Part shown: in pieces, positions 52,701 to 62,960 of the stretch
Layout: the number at the start of each line of letters is the position of its first letter
Numbering within the stretch: position 1 is the first letter of the stretch
Source: Aristolochia californica
Lineage: Eukaryota; Streptophyta; Magnoliopsida; Piperales; Aristolochiaceae
DNA: 64,000 nt
Direction of reading: 5' to 3'
NCBI GenBank assembly: GCA_029961685.1
Contig: JARWKL010000014.1
Span: 21,338,452-21,402,451 of the forward strand
The notes under the pieces: model-generated
Database searches by the model: none
The model's input: only the letters and a program-made list of their open reading frames with translations
Told to the model about the DNA's origin: nothing
Program-made: the position numbers and the translations under genes

Positions 52701-54360
52701 AATCTAGAAGAGAACCCAAATGACCCAAATAACCAAGAAGAGCCAAATAACTATAGGGTCATGGCCAATCACCCTTTAGAACATATCATTCGTGACCCTC
52801 AATGAAAAATTACAATTAGAAGAGAAACTCATGAAATTGTGACAATAGTGCCTTCGTTTCTCAAATAGAGCCCAAAAGCTTTGCCAAAGCTGAAAAATAT
52901 GACTTTTGTATTATGGCAATGTAAGAGTAATTAAATCAATTTGAAAGAAACAAAATTTGGACTCTAGTACCCAGATCCCACAATCAACAAGTCAAAGAAT
53001 TAAATGGATCTTTAGGAAAAAAGCTAATGAAGCAATCGAAGAAGAAAGAAACTAAGATAGGTTAATTTCCAAAGGATATATCCAAAAAGAAGGAATCAAT
53101 TTCAAAGAAACCTACGCACCCATGGCAAGACTAGAGGCAATTCGAATCTTTTTAGCTTAGGCTTGTCACAAGAAGTTCAAATTGTACCAAATGGATGCAA
53201 AGTGGGCATTCCTAAAGCGTTACATTCAAGAAGTTTATATTAAACAACCAAAAGGTTTTGAAGACATGGGCAAGCTTGAACATGTATATAAACTACATAA
53301 AACATTATATGGGTTAAAGCAAGCTCATAAAGCATTATATGGGTTAAAGCAAGCTCCTAGAGTGTGGTATAAAAGCCTACGAAAATTCTTAGGGAAAAAT
53401 GGTATAAGAGAGGTAGAGTAGCTAAGGCTCTATTTACAAAGAACCATGATCAAAACATGATTATCATTCAAATTTATGCGAATGAAATCATATTTGGTTC
53501 TACAAACCCCTCTCAATGTCAAGAATTTGCTAGTGTAATGAAGAATAGTTTGAAATGAGTTTAAATGGGTGACTCGCATTCTTCCTTGGACTTCAAGTAA
53601 CTCAAAACAAAAAATGACACATGCATAAATCAGTCCAAATACACCAAGGGACTGCTTAAGAGATTCAACATCGAGAACCTTAAGTCAATTAGTACACCCA
53701 TGAGTTCATCCTTGAAACTTGACTCAGACAACTACGGTAGGGCCATAGATAAATGTTTTTTATAGAACCATGATAAGATCCATACTTTACCTTTCAGCCA
53801 GTAGACTCGAGATACTATTCTCGGTATGCGTATTTGGTAGATATGAATCTGATCCTAGAGAATCTCACTTATCGGAATTGAAAAGAATTTTTCTTATCTA
53901 TTTGGTAGACCCAACTTAGGTCTTTGGTACTCAAACTCTTTAGCCATTGATCTAGTTGGTTACTCATATGCTGATTTTTCCGGTTGAAAAATTGACAAAA
54001 AGAGTAAATGTGGTAGTTTCCAATTACTTACACTCATTTGCGCTATCCACCACAAAATCTGAATACATAGCATGTGAAAGTTGTTGTGTTCAACTTCTTT
54101 GAATGAAACAACAACTAGATGATTATGATGTAGAGCAAAGAGAAATTCCAGTCCATTGTGGCCTAAAGTCTAAGTAAGAACCCTGTTCACTACTCTCAAT
54201 CAAAACACATAGATATAAGGCATCACTTCATCAGATATTTGGTTCATGCCAATGTCATAAGAATTGAATTTGATCCCACTAAAAATACTTAGAAGACATT
54301 TTCACAAAGCCATTAGGATTTCATCAGTTCTCAAAGCTTCGAGAAGAACTAGGCATGAGC
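52701..54360 (+). pseudogene. Copia-M reverse transcriptase and RNase H
   Basis: WTLVP-like motif (TLVPRSHNQQ) near 52960; [20 protein letters not shown] (about 53096-53155), YQMDAKWAFLKRYIQEVYI (53182 on), and ALYGLKQAPRVWYKSLRKFL (about 53331-53390) preceded by an extra 33-base copy of the same segment. The YVDD region (IIIQIYANEIIFG, about 53460) lacks both catalytic aspartates. RNase H remnants run to HTKHIDIRHHFIRYLV (54205-54250), PLGFHQF... and KLREELGMSN at about 54350. Many stops. Confidence 0.8.
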
Positions 54361-55419
54361 AACCCAACTTGATGCACTTAGGCTTACAAATATGAGCTTA
54401 AAGGACACATCACATACCAATAGTGCTATAAGAGTTGTTACAATGTGGGACCCACCATGGTGCTTGAGCTGGTGGGACCCACCATGAGAACGTGGGACAT
54501 CAAGAAGAGTCCTAGAGGACATGGGACACCAAGAAGACTCCTTACCCAAAGCAAGCACGATTTAAGGAATCAAGAAGCACAAGCTGAATTGAGTTAGAAG
54601 ACTTGAAGATCAAGTGGGACCCACAAATATCTCACCAGCTGGCACTCTTATCAAGATGCTCTGGGAGATCATGAGGGACCCACAATGATAAGGCTACGAG
54701 CTAGCTTATCCCTTATATTCACGTGAATGAAGAAGGACTCCTAGTTCAACTCAAGTTAGTCTTCTAGAAGTTTAGTTTGAATAGACTTATATTAAAGAGT
54801 TAGATTTGGAATGTAATTAGGATTGAAAGACAAGTTGTATAAGGACTTTACCTACTCCTCTACTATAAATAGAGGTATTGTAATTCTGAATTAATCAAGT
54901 TACACATCTCATTCTCGAGTTACTCTCTCTCTCTCTCTCTCTCTCTCTCCCTTGCTTGGTGCAACCTCTCTTGCTCTTTTATTTTTTCTTCTCTCTACCA
55001 GAGAGCTCTTCTTCCCTTTTCTCTTTTTTATTTCTTCTTTCTCTTGCTCGGAATTATGGAAAAGGGGTCTTAAATTCAACAAGAGTGAAGTGGAAATAAA
55101 AATATTATATTTCAGTCACTCTACATCGGGCGCTGATCGATCAATGCTTATTGATTGATTGATCAACTTAAGCTATTGATTGATCAATAGAAACAAGATG
55201 AACAATCATCATGGTGCAAAAGGAGAAGTTGGAGAGTTTTAAATGGATCTTCACTTCATTTTATTATTCCCAAATAATTCAAAAATTCAAACCCTAGCCA
55301 TTCTCGGTGTTCCAGAACCTTCACCCCCATTCCTTTTTTATTTTTGAGATATTTCACCTCCAAATATGAGGGAAAACCCTCATTTTCTCACATTCACCAC
55401 CAAATCCGAAAATCCAAAG
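54361..55419 (+). other. Copia-M 3' non-coding region with solo LTR
   Basis: Outside the L1 solo LTR this region is non-coding. At 55130-55190 it contains clustered GATTGATCA and TTGATCAA motifs also found in the copia-M LTR (57400-57850), linking it to the same element. Confidence 0.6.
54436..55081 (+). repeat. Solo LTR of copia-L (L1)
   Basis: 646 bases, TGTTACAATGTGGGACC...TAAATTCAACA, with perfect AGAGT duplications (54431-54435 and 55082-55086). TATA-like TATAAAT at 54864 is followed by a CT microsatellite (54924-54951). The paired family member is the L2 5' LTR at 58856-59459. Confidence 0.92.
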
Positions 55420-56640
55420 ATGGTTCCAAAAAAAGTGATTGTTGTTGGAAGATAGGCCTAAGCCCACATGACCAAGGAAGACCCACATATCTTAGAGTAT
55501 TAGAAGATGGGCTACACGACCAAGGAAGGCCCACAAGATGGGCCCAAGCACATAAGAAGTAGGACCCACCATGATTATTTCAAGTTGGCATCCTTATCAC
55601 ATAAGTTGGAAGATCAAGAAGGACTCACAAAGATATCTTTATCTAATGGTCACGTCCTAGAAGAGTTCTAGTTTGAGTTATGTTTGTCTTTTATCTATAT
55701 TGAGCTATTTAGTTATGCTTGGACTTATCTTTAAGCATTAGAGTTTGGGTGTAATTGGGACAAAGGTAGTTTTATTGTAATTTGACTCTGCTACTTTCCT
55801 CTTTTATAAATAGAGGTTCATGTACTTTGATTAAGTTAATGAAGTCAATTAAGTATTTCTTTTTTCCATAAATTTAACAATTGCAAAGAAGAAGATTCCA
55901 ATCAAGTAGGCAGATGTGTGCAATGAAATGCCTAATGGGAGAGAACATTTCCAAACTCAGCAACAACGAAGTAAGTATTTTCAACATTTAGCTTCAAAAA
56001 GCATAGTGGATCCAAGTAAGGTGGATTCTGAATTTTTTCAAAGGGAGATTGAGGATTTTGAGGACATATTTGTCCCGTACATGGATATTTTGGAGCGAGA
56101 AGAGGCCATTTACCCTCTGTTGGTAAAAGTCTTCTACTTGAGCTCAGAGTTAGAAGAGCGTTCCCTGATGAATTTAAGGATATCATCATATGTGAAGAAG
56201 ACTACTGTTTCAATCCAATCCATTGAGCTGAAAAATTTGTTGGGGAGTACCTTCATGGGAGTACACTCCACGGTGACTGCCCTTGGAATAGTCAAGATGC
56301 AATCCTACTAGTGTTCGGGTAGACCACCGATAGCTCATACAAGGTCAAGATCAAGGATCTCACAATGGCTCAATGGGTAGTGATGGAAGTTGTCACCCAC
56401 ATCCTCAAACCAAGGAAGGGGACATTCTCCCACTTGACCACCATTAACATCTTTTGGATGTGGGTCATTACACGAAAGATGAGACTCAACTTCGGCTACT
56501 TTATGGTGAGTCGAATGATGGACATCGTGACTAGCTCGAGAGCATATGGCCTCCAGTTTGCTCATGAGATCACTTCCATCCTCTGACACAATGGTCTTTG
56601 AGCCATTTTTTGTTACTCTCTTGTCCCTCACAAATTTTTT
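55420..56640 (+). pseudogene. Extra ORF of copia-M; resembles plant transposon-associated protein
   Basis: ATG at 55420 (MVPKKVI) follows a leader with AACCCTAGCC. The frame is interrupted by the A2 solo LTR and continues at 55880 (KKKIPIK), a TAG at 55913-55915, then 55916-56311: REHFQTQQQRSKYFQHLASK, EFFQREIEDFEDIF, PLLVKVFYLSSEL and LRISSYVKKTTVSIQSIEL. After a frameshift, 56365-56586 continues with KPRKGTFSHLTTINIFWMWV and FGYFMVSRMMDIV. These blocks recall the widespread putative plant transposon protein domain (F..Y..L..R, PLVREFY, ISxxxL, SxxTxxDxFxMW), from memory and unverified. Function unknown; alternatives are captured host sequence or an env-position gene. Confidence 0.55.
55443..55879 (+). 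repeat. Solo LTR of copia-A (A2)
   Basis: 437 bases, TGTTGGAAGATAGGCC...ATAAATTTAACA, flanked by ATTGT (55438-55442) and ATTGC (55880-55884). TATA-like TATAAATAG at 55805. Its removal joins the extra ORF in frame. Confidence 0.9.
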
Positions 56641-56813
56641 GGAGTATGACAAAAAGGGGGATAAAAATATTTAGACCCAGAGGTCACACTAAAAATTAAA
56701 AAATTGAAATTTAAAAGCTATAAGGCAAAATGCATAGCTTTTGCATATTTGACTTAGCACTAACCTAGGGATCATTTAATTTTTAAATTTTCAAAATTGG
56801 ATTTTGTCATCAT

Positions 56814-56827
56814 AAAAAAGGGGGAGG
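56814..56827 (+). promoter_or_regulatory. Polypurine tract of copia-M
   Basis: AAAAAAGGGGGAGG one base before the LTR start, the expected plus-strand primer site. The preceding TTTTGTCATCAT stretch is also characteristic of Sirevirus 3' ends. Confidence 0.8.
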
Positions 56828-56828
56828 C

Positions 56829-58551
56829 TGTTGACTCCCCGATTTTGATGACAACAAAATTTAATAGAGCTGACAATTATAAATCTAGTATTTCATATAC
56901 TTTTCCTTCAAGAGACATCCAATTCAAGGTCTAAAGCTTCACAATGAAACAAGCTTCTCAAGACCTCAAGCTTCACAAAAAGTAAAAAAGTCTTGAAGAC
57001 GCAACCACAAAATATGAAGACAAATTGAAGATTAGAGTTTTAGGATTTACTGAGAAATGTCAGAACCCAATCTATGTAAAAGAGAACTGTCCACTCCTTC
57101 CAATTTGAGGTACAAAGAAAACTTTGAGCTTTAGCAATAACATGCATTCAAATATGTTTACAAACAATCATATACACATTTTATACATGTTAGAAACACT
57201 TACGATCATTCTTTCTCATGTTTTAAAAGTATATTAGATGAACCAGCACCGGAATGATAAATAAACGACTACCACATATTGATCAACTAGAAGTTAATTT
57301 ACGATCATTCATTCTCATGCTTTAAAAGTATATTAGATGAATGGCACCGGAATGATAAATAAACGACTACTACATATTGATCAACTAGAAGTGCATAGGC
57401 CAAAATTATTAAGCATAATCGATCAACTTAAGTCGTTTGATCGGTCATCCAAAACATGGAACTATGCTATAAAGTATGATAGATCAACCCATTTGGACTA
57501 ATCGATCAATACTGCCCAGGAAAATAAAATTCATGCAAATTGATTGATCAATCTCCAAGACAAATCGATCATATAGAACTTTTATAGTCTGAGACATAAA
57601 GCTTGATTGATTATAGGAAGTTCATTGATTGATCATACTTGCAATGCACTATCAGAGGGAATTCTGATTGATTGATCATACCATGTCATTGATTGATCAA
57701 CTTAAAATGCAAGACCCAATGGGAAGATATTGATCAATCATACCAGTGATCAATATGACACATTCTAAAAAAACTATACTCTTCACACGTGATTGATCTA
57801 TCAATCATTTTACACTGATCAATCAATGTAAACTCAACATTTTTTCAAACGGGAAAAAAACAATTAGTGTGGCTTGGAAAACATATAAATACCTCACCAA
57901 ACCTCTCATTGAGAAGTTAATGAGCAGTTATTGATACACCCATAAGCTTTTATTGTCAATTCTTTGAAAATCATCTCAAAGTGCTTTAGTGAGAAAAAAA
58001 GTGAGCCCAAATTTAGGAAAATTCCCTCCTCTTCTCTGAAATCCTCTCCATTTCAATTGCATTAGACAAGTTCCATTATTCTCATTGTGTAACAAAGCTG
58101 GAGGCATGGATTTCTCAAGGAGAAGGTTCTCTCCAATTGATAAACGGTGTAAGTTTTTATCCTTTTTTTTTGTTGAGAACGGTTCATCTAGAACCTATTT
58201 GAATCTAGATAGAATGGGTCTAGCTAGAGCTAAAATTTAGACAATCTTATGGGAGATAATTTTTAAAATCATGTATTTGAGCCACGTGGCTTAAAGACAA
58301 CCATAATCTCTTTGATGTAAATTGCAGCTAATAGAGCTAGATTAGTAAAATTTCCCAAGTAGTAGTTTTTGGGCGGTGAATACCAATAGGAGAACATCGA
58401 TAACAAAACTTCTTCTGTCATATATTGTGGTGTGTGAATGTTTTACGCTTTTAAATCGCATGTTTGCATTATTTTACTTTCCATGCCTTTGGAAAAATTT
58501 AACTTGTAATTCTCAATTCACCCCCCTCTTGAGAAGCCAACTAGGCCAACA
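56829..58551 (+). repeat. 3' LTR of copia-M
   Basis: 1723 bases from TGTTGACTCCCCGATTTTGA to CTAGGCCAACA. The end segment AATTCACCCCCCTCTTGAGA is typical of Sirevirus LTRs. It contains a two-copy 99-base tandem duplication (57202-57390) and many GATTGATCA-type motifs (57400-57850). AACATATAAATACC (about 57870) is a plausible TATA box. Confidence 0.75.
57202..57391 (+). repeat. Two-copy tandem duplication of about 99 bases
   Basis: 57202-57300 and 57301-57391 share ACGATCATTC, TTTTAAAAGTATATTAGATGA-type sequence (positions 57224 and 57323), GGCACCGGAATGATAAATAA and TATTGATCAACTAGAAGT, with a few substitutions and a short indel. Confidence 0.85.
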
Positions 58552-58855
58552 CTATTAGCCTATGTAAGAACCAAATTCACCACTCTTCATCAAAGCACAT
58601 TGGAGTCAGACATCACTTCATACTAGAAATGCTTCAAAATCAAAGTGGAATTTGCTCCTAACGAAAATAAACTATTGGAAATTTGCACAAAGCCATTGGG
58701 ATTGGATCGATTCTCTAAGCTATGAGGTGAACTAGGCAAGTGCAATCCACATTTTTTTAGATAGATTGAAATTAGTAGATTTAGAAGCATATACCATTCA
58801 AAACATGCCAGAAATAAGAAATGTGTAAGGACAAGATGAAGGGAGAGACAAGATG
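58552..58855 (+). pseudogene. Second SIRE-like copia fragment (RNase H end)
   Basis: AISLCKNQIHHSSSKHIGVR and HHFILEML, then KLFAQSHWDW-like sequence and a KLRGELGKCN-type tail, aligning with 54160-54350 of copia M. It shows that copia M's 3' LTR abuts, or was inserted into, another copy of a similar element. Degenerate. Confidence 0.7.
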
Positions 58856-59459
58856 TGTTACAATGTGGGACCCACCATGGTGCACGAGCTGGTGGGACCC
58901 ACCATGAAGACATGTGATGCCAAGAAGAGTCCTCACCCAAGCTAGCACGAATTAAGAAGATAAAAAGCACAAGTTGAAATGAGTTAGAAGACTTGAAGAT
59001 CAAGTGGGACCTACAAAGATACCACGAGCTAGCAATCTTATCAATATGAGTTGGAAGATCATGTGGAACCCACAAGGATAAGGCCATGAGCTGGCCTCCT
59101 CCCTTATGTCCATGATATTAAAGAAGAGTTCTAGTTCAACTTATATTAGACCTCTAGTAGTTTGTGTTATCTTTTCATGATAGACTTATATTAGAGAGTT
59201 AGAGTTGGAATGTAATTAGGAGATTGAAAGGTTAATTGTATAAGTAATCTATAACTTCCTACTATAAATAGAGGTGTTGTAATTCAGAATTAATTAAGTT
59301 ACACAATTCATTCTCGAGTAAATCTCTCTCTTTTCACTTGGCGGACATTTCTCTTTTCATCTTTTCTTCTTTCCACCCGAGAGCTCTTCTTCCCTTTTCT
59401 TCTTTTTATCTCTCCCTTCTCTTGCTTGGAATATTTGAAAAGGGATCCTAAATTCAACA
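58856..59459 (+). repeat. 5' LTR of copia-L2
   Basis: 604 bases, TGTTACAATGTGGGACC...CTAAATTCAACA; TATA-like TATAAATAG at 59263. Matches L1 (54436-55081), which has extra sequence including a second GGACATGGGACACC stretch and a CT microsatellite. Confidence 0.9.
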
Positions 59460-59954
59460 TATTATCAGATTATTAATTTAGGATTCCTCGTCAAAAGGAA
59501 AGACCTAACGAAGTTATGATCAACACCACTCAAAGAAGGCTCTTTTGTGAAGAAAGCTCACAAACCGTGAGATACGTTCTTCATTTTTTTACTTCATGTT
59601 ACTGGTTTTTGAATTTAGAAGATGATATAAAGATGAGTATGTGAAAAAATTTCATCTTATGATATTGTGGATATACATGCCTCTCGATCTAGAAGAAGCT
59701 ATCAAAACAGTTTTATCGGTTTGGAAATTCTGTTAACCGAGACCAGTCCATGATTAGATTGTTGGATTTTTTTTTTTTTGTGGGAACAATAGTCCCCTGA
59801 TATAGAAGATTTTTATTGAGTCTCTTATGAGTGGTATTGAGGAAAAAACCAGAATAATGATTTAGCATCAATGCTAAAGTTCTCCATTCATCGAGTTGTT
59901 TGAAGAATACTACTTGGTGTTATTGTTAGAATTTTTTTTTGAAGAAGGGTCTAT
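59460..59954 (+). other. Copia-L2 leader
   Basis: Non-coding, AT-rich. The first 12 bases are the degraded primer-binding site. A T14-type run occurs near 59767. Nothing else recognised. Confidence 0.6.
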
Positions 59955-60115
59955 CATGGCCGAAGAGAATATGAATATCAAAGGTCATATACTGAGAATT
60001 AACACTACACCCTTACATGGGGTATCAAATTTTATGAGTTGGTCCACATCGGTTTGGAGGTTTCTTGTAACAAAGGACCTACTTGGTCACCTTACCACCC
60101 GAGGACCACCTATTG
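59955..60115 (+). pseudogene. Copia-L2 gag N-terminus
   Basis: Begins at ATG 59956: MAEENMNIKGHILRINTTPL, then NFMSWSTSVWRFLVTKDLLG and HLTTRGPPI, the expected start of a copia Gag (a short leader, then the LNG.NY..W pattern). The D1 element interrupts it after its TATTG target. Whether the ATG in this frame or one upstream (59896) is used cannot be told; the N-terminal similarity favours 59956. Confidence 0.75.
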
Positions 60116-60544
60116 TGTTATGCACGCAATAACATTATTATTTTAGTATTTTCTTTAATTTACTTTATTTTATTTCAGTTTTAGGTCATAGAGGTATTTT
60201 TGGAATATTTTATTTATAGGGGTATTTTTGGAATATTTTATTTATAGGGGTATTTTTAGAATATTTTAGTGTAAACCCTAACCGGGTGAACCCTATTTAA
60301 GGGGTAAGACTAATGAGAAACAGAAGGATTGAAGTATTAAGAATTAGGTTAAATTTAGCGTAAAGAGGCTTAGAGTTCTACTCAACGAGCTCTAGGGTTA
60401 TCAAGCTTCCCTTAGGCTTGATCTTCGTTTTCGTCTTCTCCATGTCTTCCTACTACCCCTATGGTAATGCCTGGAAGACCCGTAACCCGTGGTAGATTGC
60501 AGATCCTCCCAAAGAATCCACGTGTCAGATCAGGGACCGTAACA
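60116..60544 (+). repeat. 5' LTR of D1
   Basis: 429 bases, TGTTATGCACGCAATAACAT...GGGACCGTAACA. It contains three near-identical GGTATTTTTGGAATATTTTA units (60194-60260) and CTATTTAAGGGG as a possible TATA region. Confidence 0.93.
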
Positions 60545-60603
60545 ACTGGTATCAGAGTGGGAACACAAGGGGTTATTCTATATCCCAAGAAAGATGGAAT
60601 GCT

Positions 60604-61389
60604 ATGGGTAAAGAATTGGAGGAAATACGAGCACGGTTAGATACTTCCATTAAATGTTATGGAAGGGAAAAACTCGTTGCTGCAGCAAAACAGGTCATGC
60701 TACCTCAAATCTCTATCTCGGACGGGCAGAATTGGCCATGGCCGGAAAAATCAAAAATTTCGTCTCGAGAGGCAGACGCAGAAAAGCAACAGAAATCAGT
60801 CCTCCCCTGCTCATGGCAAGCCAATGTCGTGCACGCAGCCATGGTCCATTCCGCACGGGAGGGGAAAAATTTCCCGGCTATTCCGACCGAAAAATATTTC
60901 CGAGAGTCTGTCTCGGCAGAATTCCAATTGGCTAGGCCTCCAAGGGCTGCTAATCACCGCAGGAGCAGCACGAGACTCCGTCGGCAACAATTCTGTCCTG
61001 TTCGGCGACAATTCTGCCCTGTTCGGCGACATTCCAACAGAAGAACCGTCGACATTCCAGCAGAAGATCGTCGGCGACATTTCTACAGACGACCGTCGGC
61101 GACAATTCAGCAAAAGACCCGTCGGCGACAATCCAGCAAAACCGTCAGCAATATTCTGAGAGCCCTCTGTCTCGGCAACTCTCCCAGCGGCGAAGTGAAG
61201 CCCCAACGAGTTGCTCTTCATCACCGGAGAAGCAGGAGATTCCGTCGGCAACATTTTCGTAGAATACCGTCGGCGACATTCCAGCAGAAGGCCCGTCGAC
61301 GACAATTTAGCAGAAGACCCGTCGGCGACATTCCGACAGAAGATCGTCGACGATATTTCCATAGAAGACCGTCGGCAAAATTTCCGTAG
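60604..61389 (+). CDS. Hypothetical Arg-rich ORF of D1
   Basis: 261 codons from ATG 60604. The start MGKELEEIRARLDTSIKCYG is helix-prone and resembles a gypsy Gag beginning. From about residue 120 onward it is an Arg-rich repeat (RRRQF..RPSA..) encoded by the tandem GC-rich block 60970-61460. In that block other plus frames and the minus strand are also open, a sign that the frame reflects repeat composition rather than selection. No zinc knuckle, protease or known domain. It may be a short Gag remnant fused to repeat sequence. Confidence 0.35.
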   Translation: MGKELEEIRARLDTSIKCYGREKLVAAAKQVMLPQISISDGQNWPWPEKSKISSREADAEKQQKSVLPCSWQANVVHAAMVHSAREGKNFPAIPTEKYFRESVSAEFQLARPPRAANHRRSSTRLRRQQFCPVRRQFCPVRRHSNRRTVDIPAEDRRRHFYRRPSATIQQKTRRRQSSKTVSNILRALCLGNSPSGEVKPQRVALHHRRSRRFRRQHFRRIPSATFQQKARRRQFSRRPVGDIPTEDRRRYFHRRPSAKFP

Positions 61390-61460
61390 AAGTCCGTCGG
61401 CGACATTCCAGCGGAGAAGACCCGTCGGCACCATTCCAGCAGACGACCAATCGGCGACGC
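60970..61460 (+). repeat. GC-rich degenerate tandem repeat block
   Basis: Roughly 27-32-base units built on CGTCGGCGACATTCCAGCAG and AAGACC, about 13-15 copies, interrupted near 61140-61240 by a less repetitive segment. It is far more GC-rich than the flanking LTRs. Confidence 0.85.
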
Positions 61461-61625
61461 TTCCGCCATTACCGGCTCCCGCCCTGTTCGGGATTTGCTG
61501 CAAGAGAAAGGAGGAGTCCGATTAAATTTTCCTAACTTAGGAAAATTTAATCGGCCCGGTCCGCTGAGTTGCAAGCCGGACCGGGTTCCTGATCTGGGTC
61601 AACCCAGGTTAACTCGGACCGGCCC

Positions 61626-61650
61626 AAAAAAAAAAAAAAAAAAAAAAAAA
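61626..61650 (+). repeat. A25 homopolymer
   Basis: 25 adenines inside the D1 interior, between a CCGGACCGG-rich segment and the 3' purine tract region. Confidence 0.9.
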
Positions 61651-61775
61651 GGAAGCGGGCAAACAGAGGGGGCGTCATAGCTTTCGCGGATGCTACTTCA
61701 GCACCGGTGAAGATGTCGGCATACAGACACTACTTCCGAGCTTGAGGTCAAGCTCGTTTTCCAAGGGGGGTGTAA

Positions 61776-62204
61776 TGTTATGCACGCAATCACATTATTA
61801 TTTTAGTGTTTTCTTTAATTTACTTTATTTTATTTCAGTTTTAGGTCATAGGGGTATTTTTGGAATATTTTATTTATAGGGGTATTTTTGGAATATTTTA
61901 TTTATAGGGGTATTTTTAGAATATTTTAGTGTAAACCCTAACCGGGTGAACCCTATTTAAGGGGTAAGACTAATGTGAAACAGAAGGATTGAAGTATTAA
62001 GAATTAGGTTAAATTTAGCGTAAAGAGGCTTAGAGTTCTACTCAACGAGCTCTAGGGTTATCAAGCTTCCCTTAAGCTTGATCTTCGTTTTTGTCTTCTC
62101 CATGTCTTCCTACTACCCCTATGGTAATGCCTGGAAGACCCGTAACCCGTGGCAGATTGCAGATCCTCCCAAAGAATCCACGTATCAGATCCGGGACCGT
62201 AACA
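61776..62204 (+). repeat. 3' LTR of D1
   Basis: 429 bases, 9 differences from the 5' LTR, preceded by purine tract CCAAGGGGGGTGTAA. Confidence 0.93.
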
Positions 62205-62960
62205 TATTGATGAAGAAATTTTTTTATTAAAAATGTTTGAACAATGATACCTTGGTGATTAGTTGGCTAATCAACAACATGGAAGAACATATCTCCAACA
62301 ATGTCATTCATCTTGACACTGCTAAAGAAATTTGGGAGACATGTACTGAGTTGTACTCTTACTCGGATACTCTACATAGACCATATGATATCTCCAAAAG
62401 GATGTTGAATTACTAAACAAGGAGACAATATCGATGAGTACTTGGCCTGCTTTAGAGACTTTGTTCAAGAGCAGAAGTTAGCTCAGCCTTCAACCACATA
62501 TATTTCTATCCAAGACAAGCAGAAGTAGGCCTTAATTACTGCTATTTGCCTTGCAAATATTAAACCACATCTTGAGATTGCCAAGAGTCAACTTCTGAGT
62601 GCTTATGTTGTCCCCATGTTTGATGATGTCTGTGCAACACAACTCTGTATTCCAGACACTTCTTCCTCCACTACTGAAGTATCATCCGCTATGTATTCAG
62701 ATAATAGAGGAGCATCATCTGACCGTGGCCGAGGGCGAGGCAGAGGTTATAGAGGAGGCTAAGGAAGAGGTGGAAGGACTAGCATCGGCAAAGCAGACGG
62801 GAAATAATGTACTCATTATAAGAAATTTGGCCACATTGTAGATCAATGTTATTACAAGGATTACAAGGCATGCAATTACTATGGACAATATGGTCATTAT
62901 AAAGAAATATGTTACAAGCCAATGGACAATTAGAATTGACAAAGGCTAATCAAGCCTTTG
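62205..62960 (+). pseudogene. Copia-L2 gag, main part
   Basis: Resumes after D1. NNDTLVISWLINNMEEHISN and NNVIHLDTAKEIWETC (62255-62350) in one frame, then frame changes. Gly/Arg-rich tract at 62700-62770, and two degenerate zinc knuckles at about 62806-62910 (CTHYKKFGHIVDQC and CNYYGQYGHYKEIC), in each of which the second cysteine has become Tyr. Multiple stops. Parallel to the copia-F1 gag at 1500-2110. Confidence 0.8.

Larger units (their letters stand above)
50158..58551 (+). mobile_element. Copia-M, SIRE-like element with extra 3' ORF
   Basis: Plus-strand copia of Sirevirus type: gag end/protease linker (50158-50400), pre-integrase, integrase, RT, RNase H to about 54350, then a long 3' region with a separate ORF (55420-56640), purine tract AAAAAAGGGGGAGG (56814-56827) and a 1.7-kb 3' LTR (56829-58551). 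The 5' LTR and most of gag are missing. Three solo LTRs interrupt it (51345-52363, 54436-55081, 55443-55879), each with target duplications. Sireviruses are known for extra ORFs and large LTRs, which fits this layout. Confidence 0.75.
60116..62204 (+). mobile_element. D1, complete non-autonomous gypsy-derived LTR element
   Basis: 2089 bases with perfect TATTG duplications (60111-60115 and 62205-62209). Both LTRs are 429 bases (60116-60544 and 61776-62204) with 9 differences by eye. Primer-binding site TGGTATCAGAGTGGG at 60547. The 1231-base interior has no protease, RT or integrase. Its last bases (SELEVKLVFQGG frame, purine tract CCAAGGGGGGTG) match gypsy pol ends, so it derives from a gypsy element whose coding region was replaced by a GC-rich repeat block. 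Confidence 0.92.

Noticed and set aside
56365..56586. Independent host gene at 55.4-56.6 kb
   Set aside because: It lies between SIRE-type pol and its purine tract/LTR on the same strand and is broken by stops and a frameshift; it is better read as part of the element, though a captured host sequence is not excluded.
60811..61503. Long minus-strand open frame opposite the D1 repeat block
   Set aside because: It follows the repeat units and several frames are open on both strands; this is compositional.
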